64,000 nt of DNA from Paraphysomonas bandaiensis (GCA_965644295.1 CBFFRP010000145.1:100610-164609); one strand, 5' to 3'. Positions 1 to 11,648 are shown, counted from the first letter of the stretch. Notes: generated by a model not told the origin, from the sequence alone. Program-made: numbers and translations.

Positions 1-818
1 CGTGCACCTGCAATTGGCCCAAAGAAGTCTACTATCATACCGTCCGGTGCACTACACCCTTGAAATTGCAAACAGTGAACATGATGGTGTCCATTGTACA
101 CCCGGGCTTGATTAATGTTTGGACCACTAGGCCTACATACTTCAAGTGAAGTACCATCAACAAAGAGAGCTGTGTCCAATGCGGCTGCACAGAGAGGATA
201 ACCATCCCGAGCTAATTTATCCCGTATTTTAGCATTATATATCTTGAATCGTGGTTCAAAATAGGCAACATTATCAAACACAAGATAATGATTTCGAGCA
301 ACTACTTCTCCGACCATTGTATTAAAGATACGACTAATTTCATCGTAACTTCTTCCAAAATCGCCTTCCATATCAGTTAAACGAGAATAGCTTGCCATTC
401 TATGCAACATAATCAAGAAAGCCTCTTCTGGATGGCATGTCAAACCATTATTGCACACAATGACTACATTCCTATCAATACCCAGACAATCCATCAGTGG
501 TATAGCATGATTCTGATGAAAACGAAATTTCAATCGGAAGTCAGATGCACTCCAAGTGTGGATTCTTCGATTGAGATGAATTAGCGGGTTAACCAGTAAA
601 TGTGGCCCAAATGCGCATTCCTTATACCTTTCGTAGAAATGTGCTGAACAAATCAGCATAAATTGGCTCGGTAATCCATTGTTTCGCTGGCGGATAGAAA
701 CTAATAAACATGCTCCCGCCAAACGCAAATATCGCCTCCCTGAGACTCTCCTTTCGTCATTCAAACCCTCCTGTCTCTGCCGAACAGGCAAATCGCGCAA
801 AGCTAACCTTCGGTACAT
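1..818 (-). CDS. DDE-type transposase, 3' end cut off by the window
   Basis: An open frame runs on the minus strand from an ATG at 818-816 to the window edge with no stop, about 272 codons. The C-terminal part has the pattern of eukaryotic DDE (PIF/Harbinger-like, DDE_Tnp_4 type) transposases: FVDGT with the first catalytic Asp near residue 213, then CRPSG, RVYNGHHHVHCLQF, and a C-terminal APDGMIVDFFGP. These elements cut and paste DNA; the family match is from motif recognition. No intron is needed. Two stops lie a few codons upstream of the chosen ATG. AT-rich sequence with repeated cgaatc/cgaaaac words follows at 840-970 and could be an element end, but no partner terminus is visible. Whether the gene is intact cannot be judged because the third catalytic residue and the stop are outside the window. 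Confidence 0.8.
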   Translation of the reverse strand, partial: MYRRLALRDLPVRQRQEGLNDERRVSGRRYLRLAGACLLVSIRQRNNGLPSQFMLICSAHFYERYKECAFGPHLLVNPLIHLNRRIHTWSASDFRLKFRFHQNHAIPLMDCLGIDRNVVIVCNNGLTCHPEEAFLIMLHRMASYSRLTDMEGDFGRSYDEISRIFNTMVGEVVARNHYLVFDNVAYFEPRFKIYNAKIRDKLARDGYPLCAAALDTALFVDGTSLEVCRPSGPNINQARVYNGHHHVHCLQFQGCSAPDGMIVDFFGPIAGA

Positions 819-2050
819 TGCAATGGTTCATAATAATCAAGCTTTGCAACCCTTAAACGAATTTTATTCGTTGAGGTTAAATGTCTAAACGAAGTTCGAT
901 TCGTTTGAAAAAATATACGGGAGAAAATGACATGATACGGGAAAACGAATCGAAAACGAATCAAAAACGAGTTTCGCAACCACACTAATATGCATCCTAC
1001 TAGACTTGATGTTATGATGTTGTTTGTGAAACTAATCGGTACTTGTTGTTGATGCATACTTCAATCAATTTTGAATGAATGTGGTGATAGTAACATACAT
1101 CACCAATGATGGTTCAGAGAATGAGTTCGAGAATAGTTGTGACTACCTAAGCAGTAGGTAGCCTTTATGTAGCAGCGTAGTGGGTTTAGTTATCATACGA
1201 TCTTAATGACTAGTACTAAATGAGGTATCTACACAAGTGTATAATTACTGAGTAACGATACTACTATATTGCATATGTTCCCTAGCCCTGATTAAGAGAA
1301 TGGATAAGATTATTATCTTGAACCTGGACATTTGTCCTTCTCAAGCTATTCTGCATATCAAGAAACCATGCTCCGTTTTCTTCAAACTCAAACTTAAAGC
1401 CAGGAAAAATTCCTACCAACTTGCTTTCAGGTTAATCCTCTTCCCCTTGAACTAGAGGTAGCATTTGTTGCAAGATGTCAACGCGAGCTTGCAAATATTT
1501 GCAATCTTACTGTGCCTTCTCCAATTTCTTGCTCTCTCTTGCGAACCTCTACTTGTATAGCTTTAACTCTTTATATACATCATTTCTATCAAGCCTCTTT
1601 CTTACAGGGCCTCAATGAGGCTCACTATCTGAACAAAATTTGCAAATCATCCTCTTTTGGTGCAGTGGTAATGAGATATTTGAAATTGTGAATGCTTTTC
1701 AGATTGACAGGACTTTTTAAACTTTGAAAATTCAAAAAAGCCGCATCTTGAACAGGCATGTACAAATTCAAATTCAAATTCTGCTCGTTCCCACTGATAG
1801 ACTAATCATGAATACTATGCAATGGAATAATATCAAGTAAGTTGATATTATACGATGCATAGTTCTTATGATTGCACTGACTCACAGTTGAACTGCTGCT
1901 GATGCATGAGAAATGGGTCCTGTACTTCATAGAATACTACAACTACGGCTGGAATACAGACAATCAGTATCCTCCAGCACATGCAGCAGGATGCCGCTAG
2001 AGTCGCTCCATGAGGATACAAACAATCTTCAGTGTTCTCAAGTTTTTAAT
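819..2050. other. intergenic, no gene seen
   Basis: No supported gene. The sequence is AT-rich. At about 1269-1283 it contains one copy of a hAT-like terminus (ccctagccctg) also seen in the MITE at 8364-8454, but the partner end is missing. A short piece at 1938-1961 matches, in reverse orientation, the core of the dispersed repeat at 4222-4340. Confidence 0.6.
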
Positions 2051-3010
2051 ATGATGCAACTGTTTATACCGCTAACTCTCTGTGCAGGTCTTGCTGGTGC
2101 AGCCAAAGACGACCCTGAGGCATTCACAGGCCCATACGCCACTAAGTTGGCAGTGTTTCCACTGGATTCCGACATTAAGAACCCGGAAGAAGACAAGGTG
2201 TCGGTATGGTACCCTTCAGGCTATATGAACGACGGAGAGAAGAGTTTCAATGACTCTGTAAAATTCAAATTTATCTCTTACGCGCACGGTATGTTCGGCG
2301 GTGGCATTCTTGATGTCCCTGCATACGATGAACTCTTGAGCGCAATGGCGTCTTTTGGATACATTATTGGTGCAACCCACCAATGTGATGTGGGATGTTT
2401 CGATGATTGCATGAGCTTGCCACATGATCCTCCATGTTTTGGACACTATTATAAGAAACAGCTCGCTGTGTTTGACTGGGCCAAGAAATGCTCCGATGAC
2501 GTTAGTGATTGTGCAGAGCCTTTCATCCATGTGGACTGGTCTGATGGTGTCGGGATTGCAGGCCACAGTATGGGCGGTCAAGCAACACTTTTTTCCTCTA
2601 CTGAAGGAAATGCCTCAGCTTATGACATTCGCGCGGCGGTAATGCACCATGCCTATACACATACCTTCCCACCGCCAAGCATTCCATTTCTAGATTTTAC
2701 TAGCGAGGAGGATAGTACTGCACCACCAGATACAATGGCAGTACCTATATACACTGCAGCTGATGGGGCTGACCTTCCAAGAGGTTTAGTAGATAAGACA
2801 TACGCAGGGCACCATGAACCCGATATTACTTCAATGGACCGAAATGGTATCCAACTTTTGGCGCAGTTCTCGGCTGCTTGGTTCAAAGTATATTTGGACA
2901 AGAAAACTTCTGATTTTGGTGTTGACTTCGAGGCAATGATATATGGTTCTGGAATTGATGGAATATGCTCCGGTGGGGATGGAGCTATGACACGCTGCAC
3001 TGTTGAATGA
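2051..3010 (+). CDS. secreted alpha/beta hydrolase (chlorophyllase/PAF-acetylhydrolase-like)
   Basis: Single-exon gene of 319 residues. The open frame starts at 1913, but I choose the Met at 2051 because it begins a clear signal peptide (MMQLFIPLTLCAGLAGA); the upstream extension is hydrophilic and unlike a leader. The mature protein has an alpha/beta-hydrolase layout: an oxyanion-loop-like YAHGMFGGG near residue 84, then the nucleophile elbow GHSMGG with Ser near residue 173. A candidate acid lies in TAADGAD and a candidate His in AGHHEP. The nucleophile region and overall size fit the chlorophyllase/PAF-acetylhydrolase/cutinase-like group of ester hydrolases. A Cys-rich loop (CDVGCFDDC) suggests disulfides, consistent with secretion. 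The substrate is unknown; it could be a lipase, cutinase-like or other esterase. Confidence 0.8.
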   Translation: MMQLFIPLTLCAGLAGAAKDDPEAFTGPYATKLAVFPLDSDIKNPEEDKVSVWYPSGYMNDGEKSFNDSVKFKFISYAHGMFGGGILDVPAYDELLSAMASFGYIIGATHQCDVGCFDDCMSLPHDPPCFGHYYKKQLAVFDWAKKCSDDVSDCAEPFIHVDWSDGVGIAGHSMGGQATLFSSTEGNASAYDIRAAVMHHAYTHTFPPPSIPFLDFTSEEDSTAPPDTMAVPIYTAADGADLPRGLVDKTYAGHHEPDITSMDRNGIQLLAQFSAAWFKVYLDKKTSDFGVDFEAMIYGSGIDGICSGGDGAMTRCTVE

Positions 3011-4221
3011 ACGAATGAAAACCGGGAATGCATTATATTTGTACTCCACATGGCCTTGTCTGATGTGTAGGTAATCCATAGTTATTAGGGGTTACTTGTA
3101 TTTGTCGAATACGTGACGAAAAATTGCAGAGTTATGTGCAATGATGCTTGACTGACGGCAACTATGCGGTCATTCGTATTCTGTTATCCAGTTCATTTAC
3201 ACAATTCTCTGTCATCCTAGTGTGTTACAGGGCCCGATAACAATATGCTGTCAGCAAAAACAAATAATAATATAAAGACCGATAATAAATATATATATAG
3301 CTCAATCGGTAGTAACTAGGTAGTAGAGGTTACAACATGATGATGAAAACCAGACAAAGGAATTTACATAGCAGAGGCGGTCGCAGGCGTTGACTAGATA
3401 GAGGTTGCCGGCATACTAGGCCATCACAATTACAAATACACTTTCTGTAAAATCAATATTTTCCATGCCACGGAACGGATTCTCACGTCAAAATATGGCA
3501 CTGCCGTCTTTCTGAAACACGCCGGCCGTACGTCACACACCCCATAATTACTGATTTTTAAACCCTTTGTGATATATGGACGCTCAAAAATACACCCCAT
3601 AATCTTGATCGCGCACCTGATTACTGGAAAGAGAGTGGTGCCTAACTTCCACATAAACTGGCTCTGACAGATTGTCTTGATTTTCCATGCGGCTCCATTT
3701 CACAGACACAAGAATCCGCCTTCCAGTGACACAAGGAGAGACCCTGGGAACTACAACGACACCCGACCTTACCAACTTGGAGTGCCGCCATTCTCAAGAG
3801 ACTATCAAGCAGAACCTGGAATGCCTCACTACCACAAGTTGAGAGATTCTGGACGGAAACAATTACCAAGGCCCAGCTGGAAAAAGTGTTTGGCGGGCAA
3901 ACACTTTTTCGTACTCTGCTTTAACCTCGCGAGGACTTCGTACTCTAGAAGTAGCAGTTGTCAAACTTCTCCAGCCGCTTAACGTTGCAGCCAAACAAAT
4001 GCTTCAAGACCGTTTGTCATTACGTTACCACACCCAGAGGGCCACATATAGAGTCTCCTCAGAATACGCCAGAAACGTAGCAACACACGATTGAAACGTA
4101 GAACACACAACTGAAACCGCTGGTTCTTCACTTACTAGGTGTAACGCAGAGACCTAGCTTACCCCACACGTCTACCTCTCTCACAATCCCTGCAAGTGTG
4201 GAAACGCCACGGTACCGTATC

Positions 4222-4340
4222 GGCATCCTTTGTATATTTTTGTTCAAAGATGCCTCAAATATTGAGACAACAATTATCTGTATTCCAGCCGTAGTTGTAT
4301 TTCAGAAATATTAAGTAATATTTGCTTCAATTTATTTCCG
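4222..4340 (+). repeat. dispersed repeat A, copy 1
   Basis: About 119 bp that recur with roughly 90% identity by eye at 12716-12832 in the same orientation. Shared words include ggcatcctttgtatattttt and ccagccgtagttgtat. A further fragment of the core occurs inverted at 1938-1961. No terminal inverted repeats or target duplications were found. Confidence 0.8.
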
Positions 4341-4574
4341 ATACGACAGCCTCCGCCAGCTAATTCTCTGTCCCAGGCTCAACACGCGGCTCGCACCATA
4401 TCCAGACACGACGGCACCCCAATCCACCCCCTCGCCCATGTTTCTCAGGCTAGGTACACTCGACTCACTAATTCAGAATCCTGTGCCTCCACAGTGTCCA
4501 GCAGAGCCCTATCTCAAGGGACGCCCCCCTGACTAACCCCACCTGCACTTCCAGGACTCACGTTCATAGAGATT

Positions 4575-4775
4575 TTCTCCCTCACATACAAAAATGGAAA
4601 GTGGTCTCACCTTGTTGGTGCTGCGGCGACGCACAAGCAGCTTTCATAGCGTTATATAGAAGGATATGAGAAATTTTACTAGTTTTAGTTACAGGTAGAA
4701 GTCTATCTAGCTTTACTAGTTTTCATCTAACTACTTATCTGGTGCTGATTCTCGACGCCTATTGCTAATATTAAG
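4575..4775 (+). repeat. dispersed repeat B, copy 1
   Basis: About 200 bp matching the reverse complement of 58378-58560. The best conserved part is cggcgacgcacaagcagctt; flanking matches include aagtggt...cacctt at one end and cgacgcctattgctaa at the other. The element family is unknown; it could be a short interspersed or other non-autonomous element. Confidence 0.75.
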
Positions 4776-5140
4776 ACTTTCATATATATATGATGATGAA
4801 ATCCCAATAACAATAATGCAGCAACTTGTACTCTAGGTATTCAACTCTTTGTCAACGTCGTCTTCATTATCGTCATGATGATTGGACGGTCCATCATCGA
4901 TGACATGTTGTATTGTCTTAGAGATCAACAAGTGTTTGTTGAAGCGAATGAAGTTAAACGCGTCGTGGGGTCATTTCTTGTCGCAAGTATGTCATGGCGT
5001 CATGATAATATATCGGATTTCACCTGCTGGGCAGAGGTTTGTCAGTGACAATGAAACAGGGAAGAAAAATATATTCGGTCAGTCTTTTGTACGAGGAGGA
5101 CAGCGTTTCGAGTAATATATGAGTTACGAGTTACGTGATT

Positions 5141-5225
5141 ATGAAGAGTAATTTATGATTAATCAAATATATTTTCAACGACACACAAGCATCATGAACA
5201 ATATATATCATGCATTGCGAGGTAA
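5141..5225 (+). repeat. dispersed repeat C, copy 1
   Basis: Matches 49717-49808 in the same orientation. Shared words are atgaagagtaatttatg, ttaatcaaatatatt, acacaagcat and attgcgagg. Copy 2 is interrupted downstream by the hAT element at 49838-51045. Confidence 0.7.
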
Positions 5226-5716
5226 AATAATCATAATTATACTGTAAAAAAGTAAAAAAATTTTACTTGGACGTGGTGTATTAGAAATATATGAAGTGTA
5301 TATCAAGTCTATGAGTTGCTGTTGTCAATGAATGACTATAGCATAGGTTACAGGTACATGTATGTTGTAATCGTAAAATTTGTGTGAGCAGCAACTCGTG
5401 TAGAATTGTGGCTTCAGAAACGTACATCAAGTCAGGCATGGTATGTGCTTGAAATACTGATGGCACACTAAAAATTGAAAATCAAACAGCCGACGTCATT
5501 ACGATAACAACCAAACATAAAGTGTAGATGCACCATAGTCTACTACCTATGGAAATGAATACTGGATGGAGTTGGAGTGCAAACTAGACTGAATAAAAAT
5601 ACGTTGCAGTCCTGAAAACGCAATACACTAATAATCTAACGGTATAAATTCACAGAACGACTTTTCACAGGCACTGCTGAGGTTCACCAGTGCTGTATAA
5701 TAGTAGGACAGTCTAA

Positions 5717-6871
5717 TCAATATGTCAACGTAATTTGAACAGGAGGGTATCCCTGAAACCAAGACGTATTATTCAGAGCACAATTCATTTCGTCGATTTG
5801 ATGTATTGATAATAACATGCGGACCCAACCGGTTCCGTCGTGAAAAGAACCATCAGGTCGCCTGGTAATGCTCATATTGAGTTCGGCCCCTAGTACAGGG
5901 CCGTAAGGAGAGAAAACGTCGTATAGTAGTCGAATTGTTGCGAAAGGGGGCAGACCGCTTAACTGGGCTGACGCCTCCCTAAGCCCCGCAGGAAAGGTAA
6001 CTGCTTGAGGCGGTCCCGTGTCCACAAAGAAAGGTGTGGACAGTGTAGGAGATACAACAGCAGGGACAGCCATCCTAGGGGACGTAGGGAATGGGACGCT
6101 AATGCCTATTGCGTGTATGGGGTACGACGGGACGGAATAGGTCCACTGTCCACTTGGAATTGGGCTCAGACCTGAAGCCACACTTTCAGGTGGCCCCTCT
6201 AAGATATCACTCGAGTTTGATATGGACGGACTAATGATAGCAGGTGAGAGAGCTGGGGGAGGAGGACGAGCATAATGAACGGATATGGCCGCCCAGCCTC
6301 CCGGGAGAGTAACCCCGTGCATGGCCCGCAGGGCTGCATCACATTCTGAGGCAAGGTTATACTCTATGAATGCAATTCCCCTGGATGTCACCCGGTCAGC
6401 CTCTAGCAGCAACCGGCACTCTATTATGTCCCCATACTGCAAACAAAATTACAATATCCACGCAGTGGTATAGATATATCAACCTGTGCGAACACCTTCC
6501 GCACCTCGTCCTCTGAATATGTTCGAGGAAGTTTGGAAACGTGCAGCTTCCTGTTCTGGATGTCCTCTGGTTTGCGCCTGGCCAAGGACACTTTGAGGTG
6601 TTTGTTGCCCATCTCTAGCCCATTCTTTGCAGATATAGCGCTTGCGGCGTCTTCAGCACGATTAAATTTAACAAATCCGTAGGTGAGACTTTCGCCTGTC
6701 TCCTTATTTCTTGCAATCTTAGCTTGTAATATTTCTCCGTGTTCAGCAAACATGTTCTACACATAACTGTTACTGGCACACCACCCTCATGCCTGAACAT
6801 ACACATACCCATAAACTCGCATCATCGACATATCTAGGTAAATAATTAACAATAAGATTGCATTGATCCAT
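5717..6871 (-). CDS. ELAV/Hu-like RNA-binding protein with three RRMs
   Basis: Three exons: 6871-6809, 6756-6484 and 6436-5717, with introns of 52 and 47 nt, all phase 0, giving 351 residues. The first exon of only 21 codons carries RNP2 of RRM1 (NLIVNYLP), the typical opening of ELAV/Hu and Sex-lethal proteins, and continues into exon 2 with RNP1-like LTYGFVKF. RRM2 spans the second intron (RNP2 LHVSKLP, RNP1-like RGIAFIEY). A Pro/Ser-rich linker of about 90 residues follows. The last 80 residues form a third, poorly conserved RRM with degenerate RNP motifs. Such proteins bind AU- or U-rich RNA and control mRNA stability, splicing or translation. The neighbours give no functional clue. Confidence 0.88.
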
Positions 6872-7146
6872 AATCGAAACTCTATTAAGGGGATAATGGG
6901 ATGCTCTTCAGCCTGATGTGGTGAGATTCCCCACTGGTTGAATCAGTGAATTGTCTGGGTTGAGTTATCGTCACAGTGAGCAGATAGGGGGATTTCAGGT
7001 TAACTGTCTATCTGCCAATGAGCTGCCAGCAATCCGGATCTTTCGAATTTGTTTCGTTTTTCTACATATCTTCAGTTTCGTTGGGGATTATTTTGTAGCA
7101 CACTGCGGTATGTTATCGTGGATCTTCAACACAAAAAAATCCTTCT

Positions 7147-7204
7147 GGAATTCATCCCACATCAACAATGTGATCCACATTGTTGGGAGGTGACTAGGAA
7201 TTCC
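7147..7204. repeat. imperfect hairpin (nested inverted repeat)
   Basis: The arms caacaatgtg and cacattgttg face each other around a two-base centre, with outer arms ggaattc and gaattcc. It could be a relic of a small palindromic element or a structured RNA. No target duplication was seen. Confidence 0.5.
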
Positions 7205-8363
7205 TACGAAAAAAATTGTAGGATTCTAAAAATCTAGGTATTTATGCACGGGTGAGATAAAAATATTGGGGCTAACTGCATAAAATATCAACAAGCAACG
7301 CACACAGAAACTTCTGCTTGCAATCATTCCTGTTGATTAAAGCAATTAGTCTATCTAGCATATTATGTTCACTTTATATAGCTTAAGCTGTCTAAACTCT
7401 AAACCGTTTATGCAGAGTGTTATGCATTAATGATAGTTTGTAGGAGGGGCCCGGGGGGTCTCCTAAAAAAACATAAATCTGCATAATTTATGCGTTTATG
7501 TATTCATGCAATTTAAAAAGAAAAAAACATAAGAGAGAAGAAAAGTAAAAAACAAAATTTGTTTTTTGTATTACCATTAGTACCTTTGAAAATGCCATTG
7601 TACCACTGTCTAGTTTCAGGACATTAGATTGTTGGTCACCCCGAGCTCTATGGTTAGGGTGGTGCTGAAACCTCAGTAGATATCGGAGAGCATGTCAGTG
7701 CAAAGCCCTCCTCATCGAAACCCCTGGATACTGGGTACAATTCATGTGTATACTGATACGTTTATTTCAGTGGAGTGATGAACCCATATCCTCAGAGGGG
7801 TATAATGTTCCATAAGTCACTTGTCTTCTTGTTACGTTAATGGGCCAGAACAAGAAAGTGTTATTAGTTTTCGTTGTTGTATGGTGCAGACGATGCGGCA
7901 ATTAAACCGAGTAGTGACATCAAGCGAGAGAGAGGATGACCGTCAGTCTTGCGGAGCACTACATCAGTACAGGGCGTGCACACGTTCACACCTCAAACTC
8001 TTGCTAGAGTTCATACGCCAGCGCCTGTTTACTACTACTAAACACTATGAGCTATGACCTAACGGCAGACTTGGTTGGGAAACGATTGAGGATAAGAGTG
8101 CAAAGCTTGAAATTATTTAGTTAAAAGTCCCTAACCCGTCAGAAACGTTCACTGTATGTTTTATGATGTTGTAAACGTACCATTTCAAACACCTTTGATC
8201 TCTAGCTTATGTAGAATTTATTATTTATTATACGTCATAAAACTTATCCTCTAACGCGTTGTGTATGTAGCATATTAAGTCTAATTTTTGCAGTTATATC
8301 AACTATACTGAAGGTATAATTGCAGATGAATAAGGTTGTAATATCAATTTAGTGTAGTTATAT

Positions 8364-8454
8364 CAGGGCTAGGAAACAATATATTGCAATACTATTGATG
8401 GAGATTTTAAACAGGCCCAACAATACAATTACAGTATATTGTTTCCTAGCCCTG
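8364..8454. mobile_element. hAT-type MITE, 91 bp
   Basis: Terminal inverted repeats of 16 bp, cagggctaggaaacaa, match perfectly (8364-8379 against 8439-8454). The element is flanked by an exact 8-bp direct duplication agttatat at 8356-8363 and 8455-8462. CAGGG termini plus an 8-bp target duplication are hallmarks of hAT transposons. There is no coding capacity, so it is non-autonomous. Confidence 0.9.
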
Positions 8455-9528
8455 AGTTATATCAACTTCTCCCGTTGGGATGAATTGTTTCCAACAAAAG
8501 TGTCTCGGCCATGAACTGTTCTCTCCCCTTGTTTAATTTGGAAGTTGACTTTGCGTAATAGCAAGGTATTTGTTGTAGTCATTATTCGATTACCAACGGC
8601 TTTTCTGGGTGCTTATTTGTAGTGTAGTGGTCGAATCCTTATAATGAAGCAGTACTAAAGATTAAGTCGGGCGAGTTACCTTTAGTGTACAGCATATTGA
8701 TACCTTCAATTCATATTGTGACTAGAATCTGAAATATACCCACTTATAAAGCGTATATTCAGGATTCAGGCCATAACCTCGATGCAGAATATTTTCCTCG
8801 AAGGGGGTAGAATAGCTGTCTCCTTGAAAGTAGAGAGAAGATGAGGGTATATGATCGACAGAATTAATTTCATATTTTTTAGTGAGATATACTCCTACCA
8901 CCCGGTAGAGAAATAAATTTGAGTGAAAAGTGTAGTATAGACTTTTTTCTAGCTAGTACTTACGATTTCTAAAGTACCCAATAAAGTGGTGGCAGTTGAG
9001 GGTTGAGGGTACTATGTATCATATAAGCCGCCAAAAGCACAGATGACGCTAAGTTCTTGTGCCTACTCTATGTACCCACCTCCTCAAGTCATCTTGACTA
9101 TTCATGCAAATTCTAAAATAATTTAGTTGTGGTTAGTGACAAACCATGAAACATTACTCTCCCCGCTCTATGGCAAAAAATCGTGGGACTTCTCGCTATC
9201 TGGCTTGATAGTGCAGGCCTACAAGACATCAGTTTAGCCTCCTTCAGACTACTCAGCAATTCTCGTAACGGTGATTTAGTCACACATGTATTGTGTAGAT
9301 CGAGCCAGCGCTTTCTTCGCGCCACACATAAGAAATGTCATGATCCACATATATCAGGGACAATATATTTTTATAGTACATTATAAATCGAGAAAGTACA
9401 ATGAACAAGGAAATCGAATTCAGTGGTGCAGATTGAGCGTAAAATATTCTAACTAGCAACTTGTCAATAAGATATACATTCTATTAACGAATATAGGGGG
9501 AAACTGATTTCATGAATTCTGAGTGTCA

Positions 9529-10125
9529 TCAGTCATTGTCAGTCGTCAACACCTTTAATTCAAAATACCCGCTGCCTCCTGGTCCATCGTCTATTTCTCT
9601 GACGAATATACCTCCGACTATTTCAAGAATTGTAATTTCCACTGTGGTATACACTTGGCTTCCAGAGAGTAGATGGCCACCAATTGTTGCCCCCATCTTA
9701 TCAGAGCATGAAATATGGACATGCCCACTCCCCGTATAATCGGGGGTCCTGCTTTTCTGAAAATCTAAATTTCCAACTAAACTTACGATTTCGAAAGGGC
9801 CTCTCAAGAATGTTCCATCTTCCTGATCAGCATAACGAATATTGGCCGTGAGTAACGACCCGACGGCAGATACTATAGTCGCCGCAGTCATATTCTTTAC
9901 ACGAGAATATCGGTAAAGACTCTCCAACAAGTCTTCATTCGGCGCTAATCGAAGAACGTGGTGTCTGCTCTCTGTAAATTGAGCAGTCTCATGGGATAAC
10001 TCTTTAGCTTGCAGCCACATCACATCTGCTTCATCTCCTTGAATATGGTCACTACACGCACTGTGACTGCTTGAAATTAAGAAAATCGTGATAGTGACCA
10101 GTAGAGGAAACATCTTTCGATCCAT
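9529..10125 (-). CDS. secreted PPC (DUF296) domain protein
   Basis: Single exon, 198 residues. The start at 10125 gives a strong signal peptide (MDRKMFPLLVTITIFLISSS, cleavage near residue 24). The open frame continues upstream to 10524 but would bury this leader behind unrelated sequence, so I reject that start. Residues about 50-190 form a PPC/DUF296 domain (plants and prokaryotes conserved): RLAPNEDLLESLYRY, then SAVGSL, then GSGHVHISCSDKMGATIGGHL. In plants this domain usually follows AT-hooks in nuclear proteins; in prokaryotes it stands alone. Here there is no AT-hook and the leader predicts secretion or an endomembrane location, so its role is unclear. Confidence 0.85.
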   Translation of the reverse strand: MDRKMFPLLVTITIFLISSSHSACSDHIQGDEADVMWLQAKELSHETAQFTESRHHVLRLAPNEDLLESLYRYSRVKNMTAATIVSAVGSLLTANIRYADQEDGTFLRGPFEIVSLVGNLDFQKSRTPDYTGSGHVHISCSDKMGATIGGHLLSGSQVYTTVEITILEIVGGIFVREIDDGPGGSGYFELKVLTTDND

Positions 10126-11648
10126 ATAAGCAGCACTCAACTGGAAATATATTAAGATATATACTATGTATATATATGAATATATACATATATACACAGT
10201 GCGTGCATCTACACATGCACACCTGCTACGAAGGAATACCGCATAACGTAGTACAGTGTATCCAACAATTGCACAGAGAATACAGTGCACTCGCGTTAAG
10301 ATAGCAGATATATGGTGACGAATAGCGGAATTTTGCTTGGTACGGGCTTTTTTGCATAAAACCCCTATTTTTTTGTAGAAATCTAATTTTTGTAGAAATC
10401 TAATTATGTACGCTGTGCGTATCTGTATCTGTGGAATTGCGTCTACCAGCCTAGCCGAACACTCCAACCTTCTTGCTTCAGTTACAGTGTATAGCGAACG
10501 CCGCACTGGAATGGTTCGCAGCACATTTCATTTCAACTGATAGAGCGGAGCAGTGAGCGGATACTCCTAGCGTAAGGTAACTCAGAGTGCTATTGACAGG
10601 AGTTGTATGCTGGTGATGACATTAACGGTATGCACCCAATGCATACATGATAGCATGAAGATACATCTGAGGTCATGAAGAAGTATGTGTGAATCAAGAT
10701 TTACTGCTTTCATTGCCCTATGACGATAGAAGGCATACATCAAAAGGTCCAACGGTTGGCTGGCGCCTGTAATTTGTCGTGATGGTGGTTTTCCTTAAAA
10801 AAGTGCCGTCCTTAAAAAGTGGTTTTCTAACCATCTACAAAGGATTTCTACCCCCAGATGTACGAATTACGACTGACTCGGTAGTCATATCACTTCCTGG
10901 ACTGTTTACTAGAGAACTATATATTATATATTGTCAATAAATTAGAACAATAAATGTATGTCTTGTGGAGTATAGACGACGATGTGAGTATCATACACTC
11001 GATATAAAGAAGTTGTGACTTCTGTGAAATCACTTGTAATATTTTCCTTAATTTATAATGTCTTCTGCAGACACATGACATATAATTTAGGTTTTTATCC
11101 ACTTGACATTGTGTATTATGTATTAGACAACCTACCTCAATGTATATAGTGGTACGATTATGAAAGCAATACAATTACACTTATATAGTGAATAAATAGT
11201 AGTTTCATGTTGTACATGATAGTCATTATAGAACAGCACAAAGACAATGATTTATAGATAATAGGCTTTCTCTAATTAAATATAAGCTATTCAACTCCAC
11301 GAATACTACGCAGTATTGTTCTATTGATCACCCAATTCAATACTATGAGATTACTGCCAAATACTAATAATGCAGTGAAATAGTAAATATTTTATTAATT
11401 GTATTCGGAAAATTAGGACTGGCAAATACTCATGTGATACTGCCTTGCGCTCTAGCGCTGGAGGAGTCTGCGACTTCAAAAGCTTGATCATGCCAACAAA
11501 CACAAAGACTGAAGCGGTATCTCCAATTAAGCTCCATTCGATATATAAAATTCATATTATTTTATAACTAATATAAACTACCAATACGAGAAAACACACA
11601 GTCGCATCATAATTTCCTCTGCAGCATGCAATCATGGGACTTACGATC
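10126..11648. other. intergenic, no gene seen
   Basis: AT-rich. Simple TA-type sequence at 10150-10200 may be part of the promoter of the PPC gene. Nothing else was recognised in about 1.5 kb. Confidence 0.5.

Larger units (their letters stand above)
3011..5716. other. intergenic with dispersed repeats and coding-like debris
   Basis: No intact gene. Around 3615-4095 on the plus strand several overlapping frames give protein-like stretches (for example a VERFWTETITKAQLEKVFGG segment and QMLQDRLSLRYHTQR) broken by stops and frame changes, which looks like a decayed mobile element, though no family is recognised. Three dispersed repeats listed separately lie here (4222-4340, 4575-4775, 5141-5225). 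Around 4850-5110 another short frame (MMIGRSIIDDMLYCLRDQQ) looks coding-like but is short and has no recognisable family. Confidence 0.5.
6872..9528. other. gene-poor intergenic region
   Basis: No supported gene in about 2.6 kb. Short frames here lack any family resemblance. It holds a nested inverted repeat at about 7147-7204 (ggaattc...gaattcc enclosing caacaatgtg...cacattgttg) and the hAT MITE at 8364-8454. The rest is AT-rich unique sequence. Confidence 0.6.

Noticed and set aside
1913-2050. N-terminal extension of the hydrolase
   Set aside because: The Met at 2051 starts a proper signal peptide, and part of the extension matches dispersed repeat A.
3584-3982. A putative 101-codon gene
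   Set aside because: Coding-like stretches switch frames and contain stops; it is more likely a decayed element than a gene.
10126-10524. N-terminal extension of the PPC protein
   Set aside because: It would place a clear signal peptide in the middle of the protein; the extension is unlike coding sequence.
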